Of a stretch of DNA of 8,010 nt, positions 1 through 6,219 are shown piece by piece. The notes under the pieces are model-generated. The model was not told where the DNA came from and made no database searches. It saw nothing but the letters and a program-made list of their open reading frames with translations. Position 1 is the stretch's first letter. Each line of letters opens with the position of its first letter. This stretch comes from JAGXLP01 sp964649445. GTDB lineage: Bacteria; Bipolaricaulota; Bipolaricaulia; M55B111. The DNA lies in assembly GCA_964649445.1 (NCBI GenBank), contig CAZYPS010000086.1:1-8010 (forward strand), read 5' to 3'. The translations under genes were made by a program, and so were the position numbers.

Positions 1-2
1 AG

Positions 3-170
3 ATAAACAAAAAACTCGGAGAAGAGGCGATAGAGGCGATAGTATCGCCGGACGAGGACAACTTCGTTCACGAAGCTGCGGATTTAATCTACCACTTGCT
101 GGTTTTACTGAGAGCACGTGGAATAGAGCTTGAGGAAGTGATGAACGAACTGGGAGGGAGAAGGAAGTGA
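3..170 (+). CDS. hisE: Phosphoribosyl-ATP pyrophosphatase, C-terminal part (5' end outside window)
   Basis: The reading frame is open from the left edge and encodes the last 55 residues of HisE, the enzyme that hydrolyses phosphoribosyl-ATP to phosphoribosyl-AMP and pyrophosphate, an early cytosolic step of histidine synthesis. Visible family features are the helix beginning KKLGEEAIEAI, the metal-binding-type segment HEAADLIYHLLVLL and the closing ARGIELEEVMNEL. HisE proteins are usually about 90-110 residues, so roughly half is present. The protein ends soon after this helix, so it is not fused to a downstream HisI domain; an N-terminal HisI fusion cannot be excluded because the 5' end is missing. 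The TGA stop overlaps the GTG start of hisC in the sequence GTGA, which implies co-transcription and probably translational coupling. The identification rests on motif recognition and on the adjacent hisC. Confidence 0.88.
   Translation: MNKKLGEEAIEAIVSPDEDNFVHEAADLIYHLLVLLRARGIELEEVMNELGGRRK
152..160 (+). promoter_or_regulatory. Ribosome binding site of hisC inside the hisE 3' end
   Basis: The sequence GGGAGGGAG lies 6 bases before the GTG at 167. It supports that GTG as the hisC start even though the codon overlaps the hisE stop. Confidence 0.7.
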
Positions 171-1180
171 AAATAAGAGACACCGTTAAGAACTTCAGTT
201 CGTATTCTCCGGGCAATACTGACGCAGAAATCAGAATGGACAAAAACGAGTCTCCGTTTTCTCTTCCGCGAGAGCTCAAGGGGGATATTCTTGACGAGCT
301 GGAAAAACTAACTATTAACAGATATCCCCAGACAAGCGGGGATAGTCTCAGGGAGAAACTTGCCGATTTCCACGATCTAACCAGGGAAAATGTAATAGTC
401 GGGAGTGGCTCCGACCAATTGATCTCCTATTCGAGTGGTCTGTTCGCGGGCAAATACGCCATAGTAACCCCGCCAACTTTCTCGATGTACAGGTTTTACT
501 CGGAATTAAACGGATTGGACGTGAAACCCGTACCCCTGGAAGAGGACTTCGAACTCCGGGTAATGAAAATAAAAGACCTCCTGGACGACGCGGCCGCCGT
601 ATTTCTTTGCTCTCCAAATAATCCTACAGGTAACACTTTCGAGCGGGAGAAGATAATAGAGTTACTCGAAACAGGAGTTCCCGTGATCCTGGACGAAGCT
701 TACGGAGAGTTCGCAAACGAGTCAAACATGGATCTTATCGAAGATTATAACAACCTCCTTGTTCTGCGTACATTTTCAAAAGCCTTCGGACTTGCCGGAG
801 CAAGGGTCGGATATGCTGTGGGCGCCCCGGGAATTGTTGAATACATGCTTCGGGTTAAGCCACCTTATAACTTGAACTCGTTCTCGCTAAGAGTTGCGGA
901 GCTTCTTCTCGACAACTCCGAGTTAATCCGTCAAAGAGTCGATTTTCTGATAGATCAGAGAAACGAACTCTACGAAAAGTTCGAGCGTTTCTCCTATTCA
1001 AGTGAGGCAAACTTCCTGCTAATGGATCTTGACGCGGCGGATTACCTGCTCGCACGCGGGATTTCAGTCAGAAGCTTTACCGGTAGGCTGGCCGAAAAAA
1101 TCAGGGTTACAGTGGGTACGGAGGAAGAAAATAACCGGTTTACTGAAGCTCTTAAAAGCTACATAGACAATCATGTTTGA
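167..1180 (+). CDS. hisC: Histidinol-phosphate aminotransferase
   Basis: This is a PLP-dependent fold-type I aminotransferase that interconverts imidazole acetol phosphate plus glutamate and L-histidinol phosphate plus 2-oxoglutarate, in the cytosol. Of 337 residues (HisC is typically 340-370), these family marks are visible: MDKNESP at 24-30, NRYP at 51-54, GSGSDQL at 79-85, SPNNPTG at 149-155, DEAY at 176-179, and RTFSKAFGLAGAR at 201-213 with Lys205 as the expected Schiff-base lysine. The C-terminal RVTVGTEEEN at 313-322 carries the usual substrate-carboxylate arginine. The start is GTG, backed by a strong SD inside hisE; the 4-bp overlap with hisE and the HAD gene 38 bp downstream indicate a histidine operon. 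Some archaeal HisC proteins also transaminate aromatic amino acids, but the hisE neighbour favours histidine. The gene appears intact. Confidence 0.95.
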   Translation: MKIRDTVKNFSSYSPGNTDAEIRMDKNESPFSLPRELKGDILDELEKLTINRYPQTSGDSLREKLADFHDLTRENVIVGSGSDQLISYSSGLFAGKYAIVTPPTFSMYRFYSELNGLDVKPVPLEEDFELRVMKIKDLLDDAAAVFLCSPNNPTGNTFEREKIIELLETGVPVILDEAYGEFANESNMDLIEDYNNLLVLRTFSKAFGLAGARVGYAVGAPGIVEYMLRVKPPYNLNSFSLRVAELLLDNSELIRQRVDFLIDQRNELYEKFERFSYSSEANFLLMDLDAADYLLARGISVRSFTGRLAEKIRVTVGTEEENNRFTEALKSYIDNHV

Positions 1181-1205
1181 GAATTAAACAACCAAAAAGA
1201 TAATA

Positions 1206-1214
1206 GGAGATGAT
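1206..1214 (+). promoter_or_regulatory. Ribosome binding site that decides the start of the HAD gene
   Basis: GGAGATGAT differs by one base from the ideal anti-16S match GGAGGTGAT. It ends 4 bases before the ATG at 1219. The upstream in-frame ATG at 1210 lies inside this site, directly after GGAG, which leaves no spacing. The site therefore favours 1219 as the start, shortening the protein by three residues. Confidence 0.7.
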
Positions 1215-1218
1215 AACG

Positions 1219-1950
1219 ATGGAGGATCCGGAATGGGTTGTTCTGGACGTCGATGGAGTACTAATAGGCGTAGAAGAAAGTTACGACCAGGCCGTCAAAA
1301 AAACGGTTGAGAAGTTCTGGAATGATCTGGGCGTTAGCGGTTCGATTTCGCTGGAAACAATCCGGGAATTCAGAAAAAAAGGACAGTTTGGTGATGATTA
1401 CAGAGTAAGTGAAGGACTGGTACTTGCGGGTTTGAGCGAGGACCTGAAAAAATTTGTCGAACATTTTCCCCAGGGTGAGGAACTCGACTGGATAAGAACC
1501 CGATTCGGAAAACGGATCGGTAGTAAAAATATTCAACCTACTTTCGATCGGCTATACCTGGGCCAGGAGGATTCTCCCACGGAGGACGGACTCTGGCAAG
1601 AGGAGAAAACGCTTGTCGATACTTCTTTGCTGGACAAAATTGCCGAACAATTTAAACTCGGATATGTCACCGGAAGAAGCCAGCAGGAACTGGAATTAGC
1701 CTCCAGAGTGCTGGATCACAAATTATCGAATGCCGTAACTCGGGAAGACTTTCGCAAACCGGACCACCGGGCTCTTACTCACCTGGTCGGAGAAGGGACC
1801 GGAATTTACGCCGGCGACACCTACAACGACAGGCTTCTGGTGGATAACTACAACGATAAGACCGAAGGGAGGTTTGAATTTGTAATGATCGATTCAGAAA
1901 ACCCGATAAACCGGGTATTAAAAGACCTTCTTGAGAGGGAAAACCAATGA
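1219..1950 (+). CDS. HAD-superfamily phosphatase (subfamily IA-like), possible histidinol-phosphate phosphatase
   Basis: This is a soluble 243-residue HAD hydrolase. All four motifs are visible (numbered from ATG 1219): motif I LDVDGV with nucleophile Asp10 and acid/base Asp12, motif II VTGR at 150-153, motif III lysine at 180 in RKPDH, and motif IV AGDTYND with Asp200 and Asp204. The long helical cap between motifs I and II indicates class I. The segments IREFRKKGQF..DY and FDRLYLG resemble, from memory, the TIGR01548 clade (haloarchaea, cyanobacteria), whose substrate is unknown to me. The gene follows hisC by 38 bp in the same direction and is probably co-transcribed. By inference it could supply the histidinol-phosphate phosphatase step, for which HAD enzymes are known in other organisms. 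An alternative is a phosphatase for another sugar or nucleotide phosphate. Family assignment is firm; function is not. An alternative start at 1210 is less likely. Confidence 0.85.
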   Translation: MEDPEWVVLDVDGVLIGVEESYDQAVKKTVEKFWNDLGVSGSISLETIREFRKKGQFGDDYRVSEGLVLAGLSEDLKKFVEHFPQGEELDWIRTRFGKRIGSKNIQPTFDRLYLGQEDSPTEDGLWQEEKTLVDTSLLDKIAEQFKLGYVTGRSQQELELASRVLDHKLSNAVTREDFRKPDHRALTHLVGEGTGIYAGDTYNDRLLVDNYNDKTEGRFEFVMIDSENPINRVLKDLLERENQ

Positions 1951-1956
1951 GGGTAG

Positions 1957-2709
1957 TTACTCAAGGTCCGTAACAACGTAACAAGTTCCCGACGAACCCG
2001 AATTAGCCAGCTTGCAGGGACAATCGTTGTAAGATGTCGTTGATCCTCTGAAACACTCGTAGGCGTCTCTTTTCTCCTCACCAATAAAGAACAAAAACGG
2101 GTAGGTTGATCCTCTAATCACGCCGGGGGAGATAGTAATCCTCTTCTCGGGTGGCTTGGGGGAGTTACTAACCAGCAGGAATTCGGATTTTTCTTCCCTC
2201 AATTGAGAGCTTCCTGGAAAAAGCGACCCAACGTGTCCGTCTCCCCCTACCCCAAGTATCGGCAGGTGAATTTCGCCATCCGAGATTTTGGAGAGTGCAT
2301 TTCTATAACTAGCAAGAGCTTTCTCCGGGCTCGATGTTTCGCCAGGAAACCTGTGGACCTGATCCGGTTTTATCAGATCCCGATTCAACAATTCATCAAT
2401 AAACAATTTTTTCGCCAGCCTGTAGTTGCTCTCGGACGAAGAAGGCGGTACCAGACGCTCGTCGGTCCAGAAAAAGTGAATCTTTCGCCAACCCTCTTCA
2501 GCCAGGAAATCCGCCATTTCGGGAATATTCTCGTAAAAAGGTTGAACCGAGCGTCCACCCGGCAGGGACACCACTACTTTATCCTCCGAGGCTAACAGTT
2601 CGCCGAGAGCCCCGTAAAACTTTTCGGTAGTTTTCCGGGGGAGATCTTCCCGGGGGTCTCCCCTGATTAAAACAATTTCTTTTTCGTTTCCAGTTGGTTC
2701 GTTTACCAT
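1957..2709 (-). CDS. pgl: 6-phosphogluconolactonase
   Basis: The enzyme hydrolyses 6-phospho-D-glucono-1,5-lactone to 6-phosphogluconate, the second step of the oxidative pentose phosphate pathway, in the cytosol. The 250-residue protein has the NagB/DevB-type features in order: SLPGGRS at 48-54 (phosphate loop), FFWTDERLVP at 79-88, SNYRLAKK at 94-101, GVGGDGHVGSLFPG at 153-166 (the best signature, with catalytic-type Asp/His), and SPKPPEKRIT at 183-192. Length is normal. It lies 42 bp downstream of zwf on the same strand, so co-transcription is very likely. The SD before ATG 2709 is weak (AAGAAATGAA), which may mean low or coupled translation. The C-terminal quarter is cysteine-rich (Cys219, 230, 232, 243), which is unusual for an otherwise cysteine-free protein. 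Its stop is only 6 bp from the stop of the convergent HAD gene. Glucosamine-6-phosphate deaminase is a distant relative but lacks this motif set. Confidence 0.93.
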   Translation of the reverse strand: MVNEPTGNEKEIVLIRGDPREDLPRKTTEKFYGALGELLASEDKVVVSLPGGRSVQPFYENIPEMADFLAEEGWRKIHFFWTDERLVPPSSSESNYRLAKKLFIDELLNRDLIKPDQVHRFPGETSSPEKALASYRNALSKISDGEIHLPILGVGGDGHVGSLFPGSSQLREEKSEFLLVSNSPKPPEKRITISPGVIRGSTYPFLFFIGEEKRDAYECFRGSTTSYNDCPCKLANSGSSGTCYVVTDLE

Positions 2710-2751
2710 TTCATTTCTTTTCTGTTCTGGCTGAACCCTTTTACAAAATAA

Positions 2752-4098
2752 TCAGCTTAACCCGTGCCACTCGCCATCCTGGATGAAACTATGAACCTCC
2801 TCCGGTACCTTCCCAGGGTCGTAATTAATCGGTTCGGGCAACTCCATTCCGTCAACTATCTTCCATTGTTCTTCGATTTCGTCGTAGCGGATGAAAGACC
2901 GCTGATCTCCGGCCATAGCTTGAGAGAGCAGATTTTCGTAGGCACTCGGAGTATTCGGACCGTGATGGCAGGCGTGACAGAATTCCATCTTCGCTGGTTC
3001 CGTTCCCATCCCACCCGGAACCTTGGTGTTAATCACAAAATATATGCCTTGATCGGGTTGAATACTAACCACGAGTGAGTTGGGAACAGTTCCATCCCCC
3101 GCCATCGCCGATTGGTTATTCTTGTCGAACTGTATGTAAATCTGGGAATATTTCCTGACTAAATTCTTCCCGGTTAAGAGATAAAATGGGACTCCTTTCC
3201 AGCGGGGTACTTTCAGAGCCGCTTTAACTGCCGCCAGTGTCTCGGTCTTTGAATCCTCCTCCACACCTTCCTCATCCCTGTAACCGTCGTACTGCCCCGT
3301 CATCGTCTCCAGTATCTCCACTCCTCGCAGGACACGAACCTTCTCGTCCCTTATACATCTGGCATCCAGCTTATCAGGGGTCGACATCCCGACCAGCGAC
3401 AGCAGCTGCAACAGGTGACTCTGGAAGAAATCCTTGACGGCTCCGTAGCGATCGTAAAACGCCCCTCTTTTCTCGACCCCGAAGTTCTCGCTGGCTATTA
3501 TTTGAACGTGGTCGACATACTTCTCGCTCAATATAGGCTCGATTATAGAATTGGAAAACCGCAGGATGGAGAGGTTCCCGACCAGCTCCTTATCCAAGTA
3601 GTGATCTATCCTGTAAATCTTCTCCTCCGGAAAGAGTTCGCCTATGGACTGGTTGAGTTTCTTTGCCGACTGGAGGTCATCACCAAAGGGCTTCTCGTAC
3701 AATACTTTAGACGTTTCATTCACTAGGTCGAGAGCAGCCAAATTGTCGGTAATTTCATCGAAGTGCTGCGGCAGAGTAGCCAGGTAGAACAATCTCTGAT
3801 CCCCGCAATTAATGAGCTTATCCCGTAATTCCTCGTAATCCTCAGGATTATAGAAATTCAACTGGGCAAAACGAATGTTTTCTTTAAATTCATCCCATGC
3901 CGGATGGGGCTTGATATTTACGCCTACATGTCGGACGTACTCTTCTCTGGAGAGGTCATGGCGTGACGTTCCGATCACGTCAAACTTTTCTAACTTCCCT
4001 TTTCGGTAGAGGTTAAACAGGGAAGGCAATAGCTTTTTTCGCGCCAGATCCCCGGTACCACCAAGGAGAATAAAAGTTACGTCACTATTTTCGTTCAT
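2752..4098 (-). CDS. zwf: Glucose-6-phosphate 1-dehydrogenase
   Basis: This oxidises glucose-6-phosphate to 6-phosphogluconolactone with NAD(P)+, the entry step of the oxidative pentose phosphate pathway. The 448-residue protein (family usually 470-510) has an N-terminal Rossmann domain with GGTGDLA at 13-19 (commonly GASGDLA) and GTSR at 43-46, whose Arg46 is placed to contact the NADP 2'-phosphate. EKPFG lies at 135-139. The active-site signature RIDHYLDKE at 163-171 differs from the usual RIDHYLGKE by Asp for Gly. GVEKRGAFYDRYGA at 207-220 and QSHLLQLL at 226-233 follow, with His228 as the expected general base. The tail is shorter than usual. An odd segment FCHACHHG at 373-380 replaces a normally aromatic stretch. 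The ATG is preceded by GAGGTGA. It lies between a DUF2892-like gene and pgl. This is the classical Zwf family, not the short-chain Azf of haloarchaea. Cofactor preference is inferred only. Confidence 0.95.
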   Translation of the reverse strand: MNENSDVTFILLGGTGDLARKKLLPSLFNLYRKGKLEKFDVIGTSRHDLSREEYVRHVGVNIKPHPAWDEFKENIRFAQLNFYNPEDYEELRDKLINCGDQRLFYLATLPQHFDEITDNLAALDLVNETSKVLYEKPFGDDLQSAKKLNQSIGELFPEEKIYRIDHYLDKELVGNLSILRFSNSIIEPILSEKYVDHVQIIASENFGVEKRGAFYDRYGAVKDFFQSHLLQLLSLVGMSTPDKLDARCIRDEKVRVLRGVEILETMTGQYDGYRDEEGVEEDSKTETLAAVKAALKVPRWKGVPFYLLTGKNLVRKYSQIYIQFDKNNQSAMAGDGTVPNSLVVSIQPDQGIYFVINTKVPGGMGTEPAKMEFCHACHHGPNTPSAYENLLSQAMAGDQRSFIRYDEIEEQWKIVDGMELPEPINYDPGKVPEEVHSFIQDGEWHGLS

Positions 4099-4141
4099 TT
4101 TTCACCTCTGAACTCCCAACTTCGCTGATATACTACGGAGG

Positions 4142-4384
4142 TCATTCCTCATAACCGCTGGACTCTTCTCCACCCTTCAATGTATCCACCCCGATCAGGG
4201 AGTAAATTGCACACTTCCGAGTGGTTCCTGTAATAAACAGGACAATCCCCACCAATACCAGTATTACCCCTGTTACTGTTCCTAATTTTACGAGCCCGAT
4301 GAACTGGAGTATTCCGACCAGAATCAATATCATGCCGACCCTGCTTCTAATTTTGCTATCCCAACTGCCTACATTGTTTTTCAT
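4142..4384 (-). CDS. Small two-helix membrane protein, DUF2892/YgaP-like
   Basis: This 80-residue protein has a short polar N-terminus (MKNNVGSWDSKIR), two hydrophobic stretches at about 16-31 and 35-53 that should span the membrane as a hairpin, then KCAIYSLIGVDT at 57-68 and an acidic tail. The layout N-V-G-x-x-D, a TM pair, then C-x-x-Y-x-L-x-G-x-(D/N)-T matches the DUF2892 (YgaP transmembrane domain-like) family. That family is often single-domain or attached to rhodanese, and its role is not established. Here there is no rhodanese domain. The ATG follows GGGAGG at a good distance. The stop lies 43 bp before zwf on the same strand, so it is probably the first gene of a zwf-pgl transcript. 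That position gives no clear function, although a redox or sulfur link has been suggested for relatives. The conserved Cys58 is the only cysteine. Confidence 0.72.
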   Translation of the reverse strand: MKNNVGSWDSKIRSRVGMILILVGILQFIGLVKLGTVTGVILVLVGIVLFITGTTRKCAIYSLIGVDTLKGGEESSGYEE

Positions 4385-4534
4385 ATTTCCTCCCTTATTT
4401 TTTTATTTTTAATTTCTCTGTCAGTTCCGTTGTATAAATGGTAACTTTGACAGACGGATATTTACAAACCCGAATTTTAACCCAGCTTCGGAGCAATTAC
4501 GTCTACTTACAGTTCCCGTCTATTGGAACCCGAA
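4385..4534. other. Intergenic spacer between the lyase 3' end and the DUF2892 gene
   Basis: This 150-bp region separates two minus-strand genes. It holds the candidate TATA box, a T-rich (plus strand) tract at about 4397-4415, and two copies of AACCCGAATT (4467-4476 and 4527-4536, the second overlapping the lyase stop codon). No open frame with a ribosome site and no clear terminator hairpin is seen. The spacing and the TATA-like box suggest that the operon downstream is transcribed independently of the lyase. Confidence 0.5.
4432..4440 (-). promoter_or_regulatory. Candidate TATA box for the DUF2892-zwf-pgl operon
   Basis: Read on the minus strand the sequence is CATTTATAC, close to the archaeal box A (TTTATA core). 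It lies about 50 bases upstream of the ATG at 4384. Transcription starting about 25 bases downstream would give a leader of roughly 25 bases, A-rich and containing the GGGAGG ribosome site. I see no convincing bacterial -35 at 17 bp. This is motif-level evidence only. Confidence 0.4.
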
Positions 4535-5989
4535 TTAATCCGATCCGTCGTTACTTCCGAAGTTTTCCCCCAGCCTCCGCCTAACTTTATCCCGCAATTG
4601 GACGTCGATTCCCCGGGGAGAGGTCATCCGGTCCGGATCAAGAACGGTTTCTAGCTCCTCTTCTGTGAGCCAACCCCGTTCTGAAACCAGTTCTTTCAGA
4701 CCCTTATCCTCTTCCAGACTAGTTTTGACCAGCTCCGCGACTCTTTCGTAACCAAGGTAGGGGCTGAAAGCCGTAGCAACGACCGTACTCTCATCAAAAT
4801 TTCTTTTCAAATCTTTTCGATTCGCCTCAATCCCATCGATACAGCCTTTCCGAAGGGTTTCCAAAGCCTTTTTAAATAAAGAGACGGCGGATATCAGGTT
4901 TTTCCCGATCAGTGGAGTCATGACGTTTAATTCCATATGTCCCTCCCGGGCACCAAGAGATACGGTCCGATCGTGTCCCAGTACCTGAAGCAGGCTCATC
5001 TTTACCGCCTCCACTATCGACGGATTCACCTTGCCTGGCATTATCGAACTCCCGGGTTCTACTTCGGGCAGCTTTATCTCGTTTATCCCGGCTCCGGGCC
5101 CCGAACTTAAAAACATCAGGTCGTCGGTAACTTTCACCAGTCCCAAGGCAGCTTCCCGGAGTGAACCGGAGAACCTCAGAAATGGATCCATGGATTGAGT
5201 AGTAGCTATCGGATCTTCGGCGGGAGCCAGTTCGAAGTCCGAAACATTTGAAAGCTCCTCTACCAGGTAAGCCCTGAACTCCGGAGCCGTGTTAATCCCA
5301 GTCCCGACCGCGTTTCCACCTAATCCAACCTCGGAAAGCCTTTTACCAGCTTCCGATATACTTTTCCCCGATTTACGACAGACGTGGGCATAAGCAGCAA
5401 ACTCCTGGCCCAGCGTCACCGGTACGGCATCCTGGTAATGGGTCCTTCCTACTTTTATAAGGTCCGAAAACTCTTCGCTCTTTTCTTCGAAAGCGTCACC
5501 AACATTTTTAATCTCCGCTAAAAGTTCTTCCGATAATTGGAGAAGAACAAGCTTGAATGCCGTAGGGATCACGTTGTTGGAACTCTGTCCCATATTCACG
5601 TGGTCGTTGGGATGAACCAGGTATTCCCCCAGCTTCCCTCCGAGTAGTTCCGTTGCCCGGTTAGCTATCACTTCGTTTGCGTTCATGTGAAGGGGCGTTC
5701 CTGCCCCGGCCTGGATCATGTCGATCGGGAACTGATCGTCGTACTCACCGGCTACGACTTCCTCTGCTGCAGTAACAATTGCCTCCGCCTTCTTTGTATC
5801 AAGTAAACCCAGCTCTCTGTTTACCCTTGCAGCCGCGATTTTGATCATTCCCAGTCCCGCTATTAATTCCGGCGGAGGAGTTTCTCCGGAAAGCTTAAAG
5901 TTCTCGCGGGCTCTAACGGTAAAGCTGCCGTAATAAGCTTTCCCCGGAACTTCCACTTCACCGAGAGAATCACGTTCTGTCCTGGTCAC
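4535..5989 (-). CDS. Class II fumarase/aspartase-family lyase, probably fumarate hydratase
   Basis: A 484-residue member of the fumarase/aspartase superfamily, expected to be a cytosolic homotetramer. Fumarase interconverts malate and fumarate; aspartase releases ammonia from aspartate to give fumarate. Visible marks: DQFPIDMIQAGAGT at 85-98, NANEVIANRA at 103-112, HPNDHVNMGQSSNN at 126-139, GRTHYQDAVP at 181-190, and the mobile-loop signature GSSIMPGKVN at 313-322 with catalytic serine, Lys320 and Asn322. QSSN favours fumarase, whereas AYYG, GAGT and DAVPVTLGQEF look more aspartase-like. Two normally invariant spots differ: PLH at 99-101 where fumarases have a serine/asparagine stretch, and Asn139 for the usual Asp. 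The C-terminal tail is slightly extended. The start is GTG, preceded by GGAGAGGATAAC. The divergent neighbour is a fumarate reductase-type flavoprotein, which fits a fumarate product. Superfamily is certain; substrate is open, so no symbol is given. Confidence 0.88.
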   Translation of the reverse strand: MTRTERDSLGEVEVPGKAYYGSFTVRARENFKLSGETPPPELIAGLGMIKIAAARVNRELGLLDTKKAEAIVTAAEEVVAGEYDDQFPIDMIQAGAGTPLHMNANEVIANRATELLGGKLGEYLVHPNDHVNMGQSSNNVIPTAFKLVLLQLSEELLAEIKNVGDAFEEKSEEFSDLIKVGRTHYQDAVPVTLGQEFAAYAHVCRKSGKSISEAGKRLSEVGLGGNAVGTGINTAPEFRAYLVEELSNVSDFELAPAEDPIATTQSMDPFLRFSGSLREAALGLVKVTDDLMFLSSGPGAGINEIKLPEVEPGSSIMPGKVNPSIVEAVKMSLLQVLGHDRTVSLGAREGHMELNVMTPLIGKNLISAVSLFKKALETLRKGCIDGIEANRKDLKRNFDESTVVATAFSPYLGYERVAELVKTSLEEDKGLKELVSERGWLTEEELETVLDPDRMTSPRGIDVQLRDKVRRRLGENFGSNDGSD

Positions 5990-6065
5990 GTTATCCTCTC
6001 CTTGCGATAACCAATAAACGTATTTTCAACGTATCTTTTTTCAAAATTTGGAATTTGAACTTCCT

Positions 6066-6075
6066 ATTATATAAG
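6066..6075 (-). promoter_or_regulatory. Candidate TATA box / promoter for the lyase gene
   Basis: On the minus strand this reads CTTATATAAT, an excellent archaeal box A match. It sits about 80 bases upstream of the GTG start at 5989, which allows a leader of about 55-60 bases. The same string contains TATAAT, a perfect bacterial -10, but I find no good -35 at 17 bp. The box is nearly symmetrical and could also serve the plus strand. Confidence 0.45.
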
Positions 6076-6102
6076 TTTTAGTTGTTAAAAAAACCCATTT
6101 GT

Positions 6103-6117
6103 GTTAAGTATACTAAC
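6103..6117. repeat. Imperfect palindrome, possible operator
   Basis: GTTAAGTATACTAAC has a GTATAC centre flanked by GTTA and TAAC arms with one extra A on the left. It lies between the two divergent start sites, upstream of both genes, where a dimeric regulator could act on either. A second, shorter inverted pair brackets it. AT-rich DNA makes short palindromes common, so this is suggestive only. Confidence 0.3.
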
Positions 6118-6148
6118 AACGAGAGAGATCACCAAGTAGATAACCCCG

Positions 6149-6155
6149 TTTAAAT
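6149..6155 (+). promoter_or_regulatory. Weak candidate TATA box for the flavoprotein gene
   Basis: TTTAAAT is 65 bases upstream of the ATG at 6220 and would place a start of transcription near 6178, with a leader of about 40 bases. The match to box A is only fair, and the TATA-like string at 6066-6075 is an alternative with a much longer leader. Confidence 0.25.
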
Positions 6156-6210
6156 CAAAAGCGATATGAGGGTAGCCCGAAACTACTTGTTCAACATAAA
6201 AAGCTAAACA

Positions 6211-6216
6211 GGAGGT
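6211..6216 (+). promoter_or_regulatory. Ribosome binding site of the flavoprotein gene
   Basis: GGAGGT (in the context AGGAGGTAAC) is a full-strength Shine-Dalgarno sequence 3 bases before the ATG at 6220. It fixes that codon as the start, and the FAD-binding strand begins shortly after it. Confidence 0.75.
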
Positions 6217-6219
6217 AAC

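Larger units (their letters stand above)
5990..6219. other. Divergent intergenic regulatory region between lyase and flavoprotein genes
   Basis: This 230-bp, AT-rich region separates two divergently transcribed genes. It must hold both promoters if neither gene is read through. It contains a TATA-like box facing the lyase, a weaker one facing the flavoprotein, a near-palindrome GTTAAGTATACTAAC at 6103-6117, and an inverted pair GTTGTTA (6081-6087) / TAACAAC (6114-6120). A second inverted pair is CAAGTAG (6133-6139) / CTACTTG (6183-6189). No credible ORF is present. Confidence 0.55.

Noticed and set aside
1261..1536. 91-codon open frame on the minus strand inside the HAD gene
   Set aside because: Antisense shadow; the plus-strand gene has all four HAD motifs.
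2203..2595. 130-codon open frame on the plus strand inside pgl
   Set aside because: Antisense to a well-supported gene, basic low-complexity translation, no family resemblance.
3415..3726. 103-codon open frame on the plus strand inside zwf
   Set aside because: Lies opposite the conserved catalytic region of zwf and has no independent support.
4448..4453. TTGACA on the plus strand as a bacterial -35 element
   Set aside because: No -10 at the right spacing and no plus-strand gene follows; it faces the 3' end of the lyase gene.
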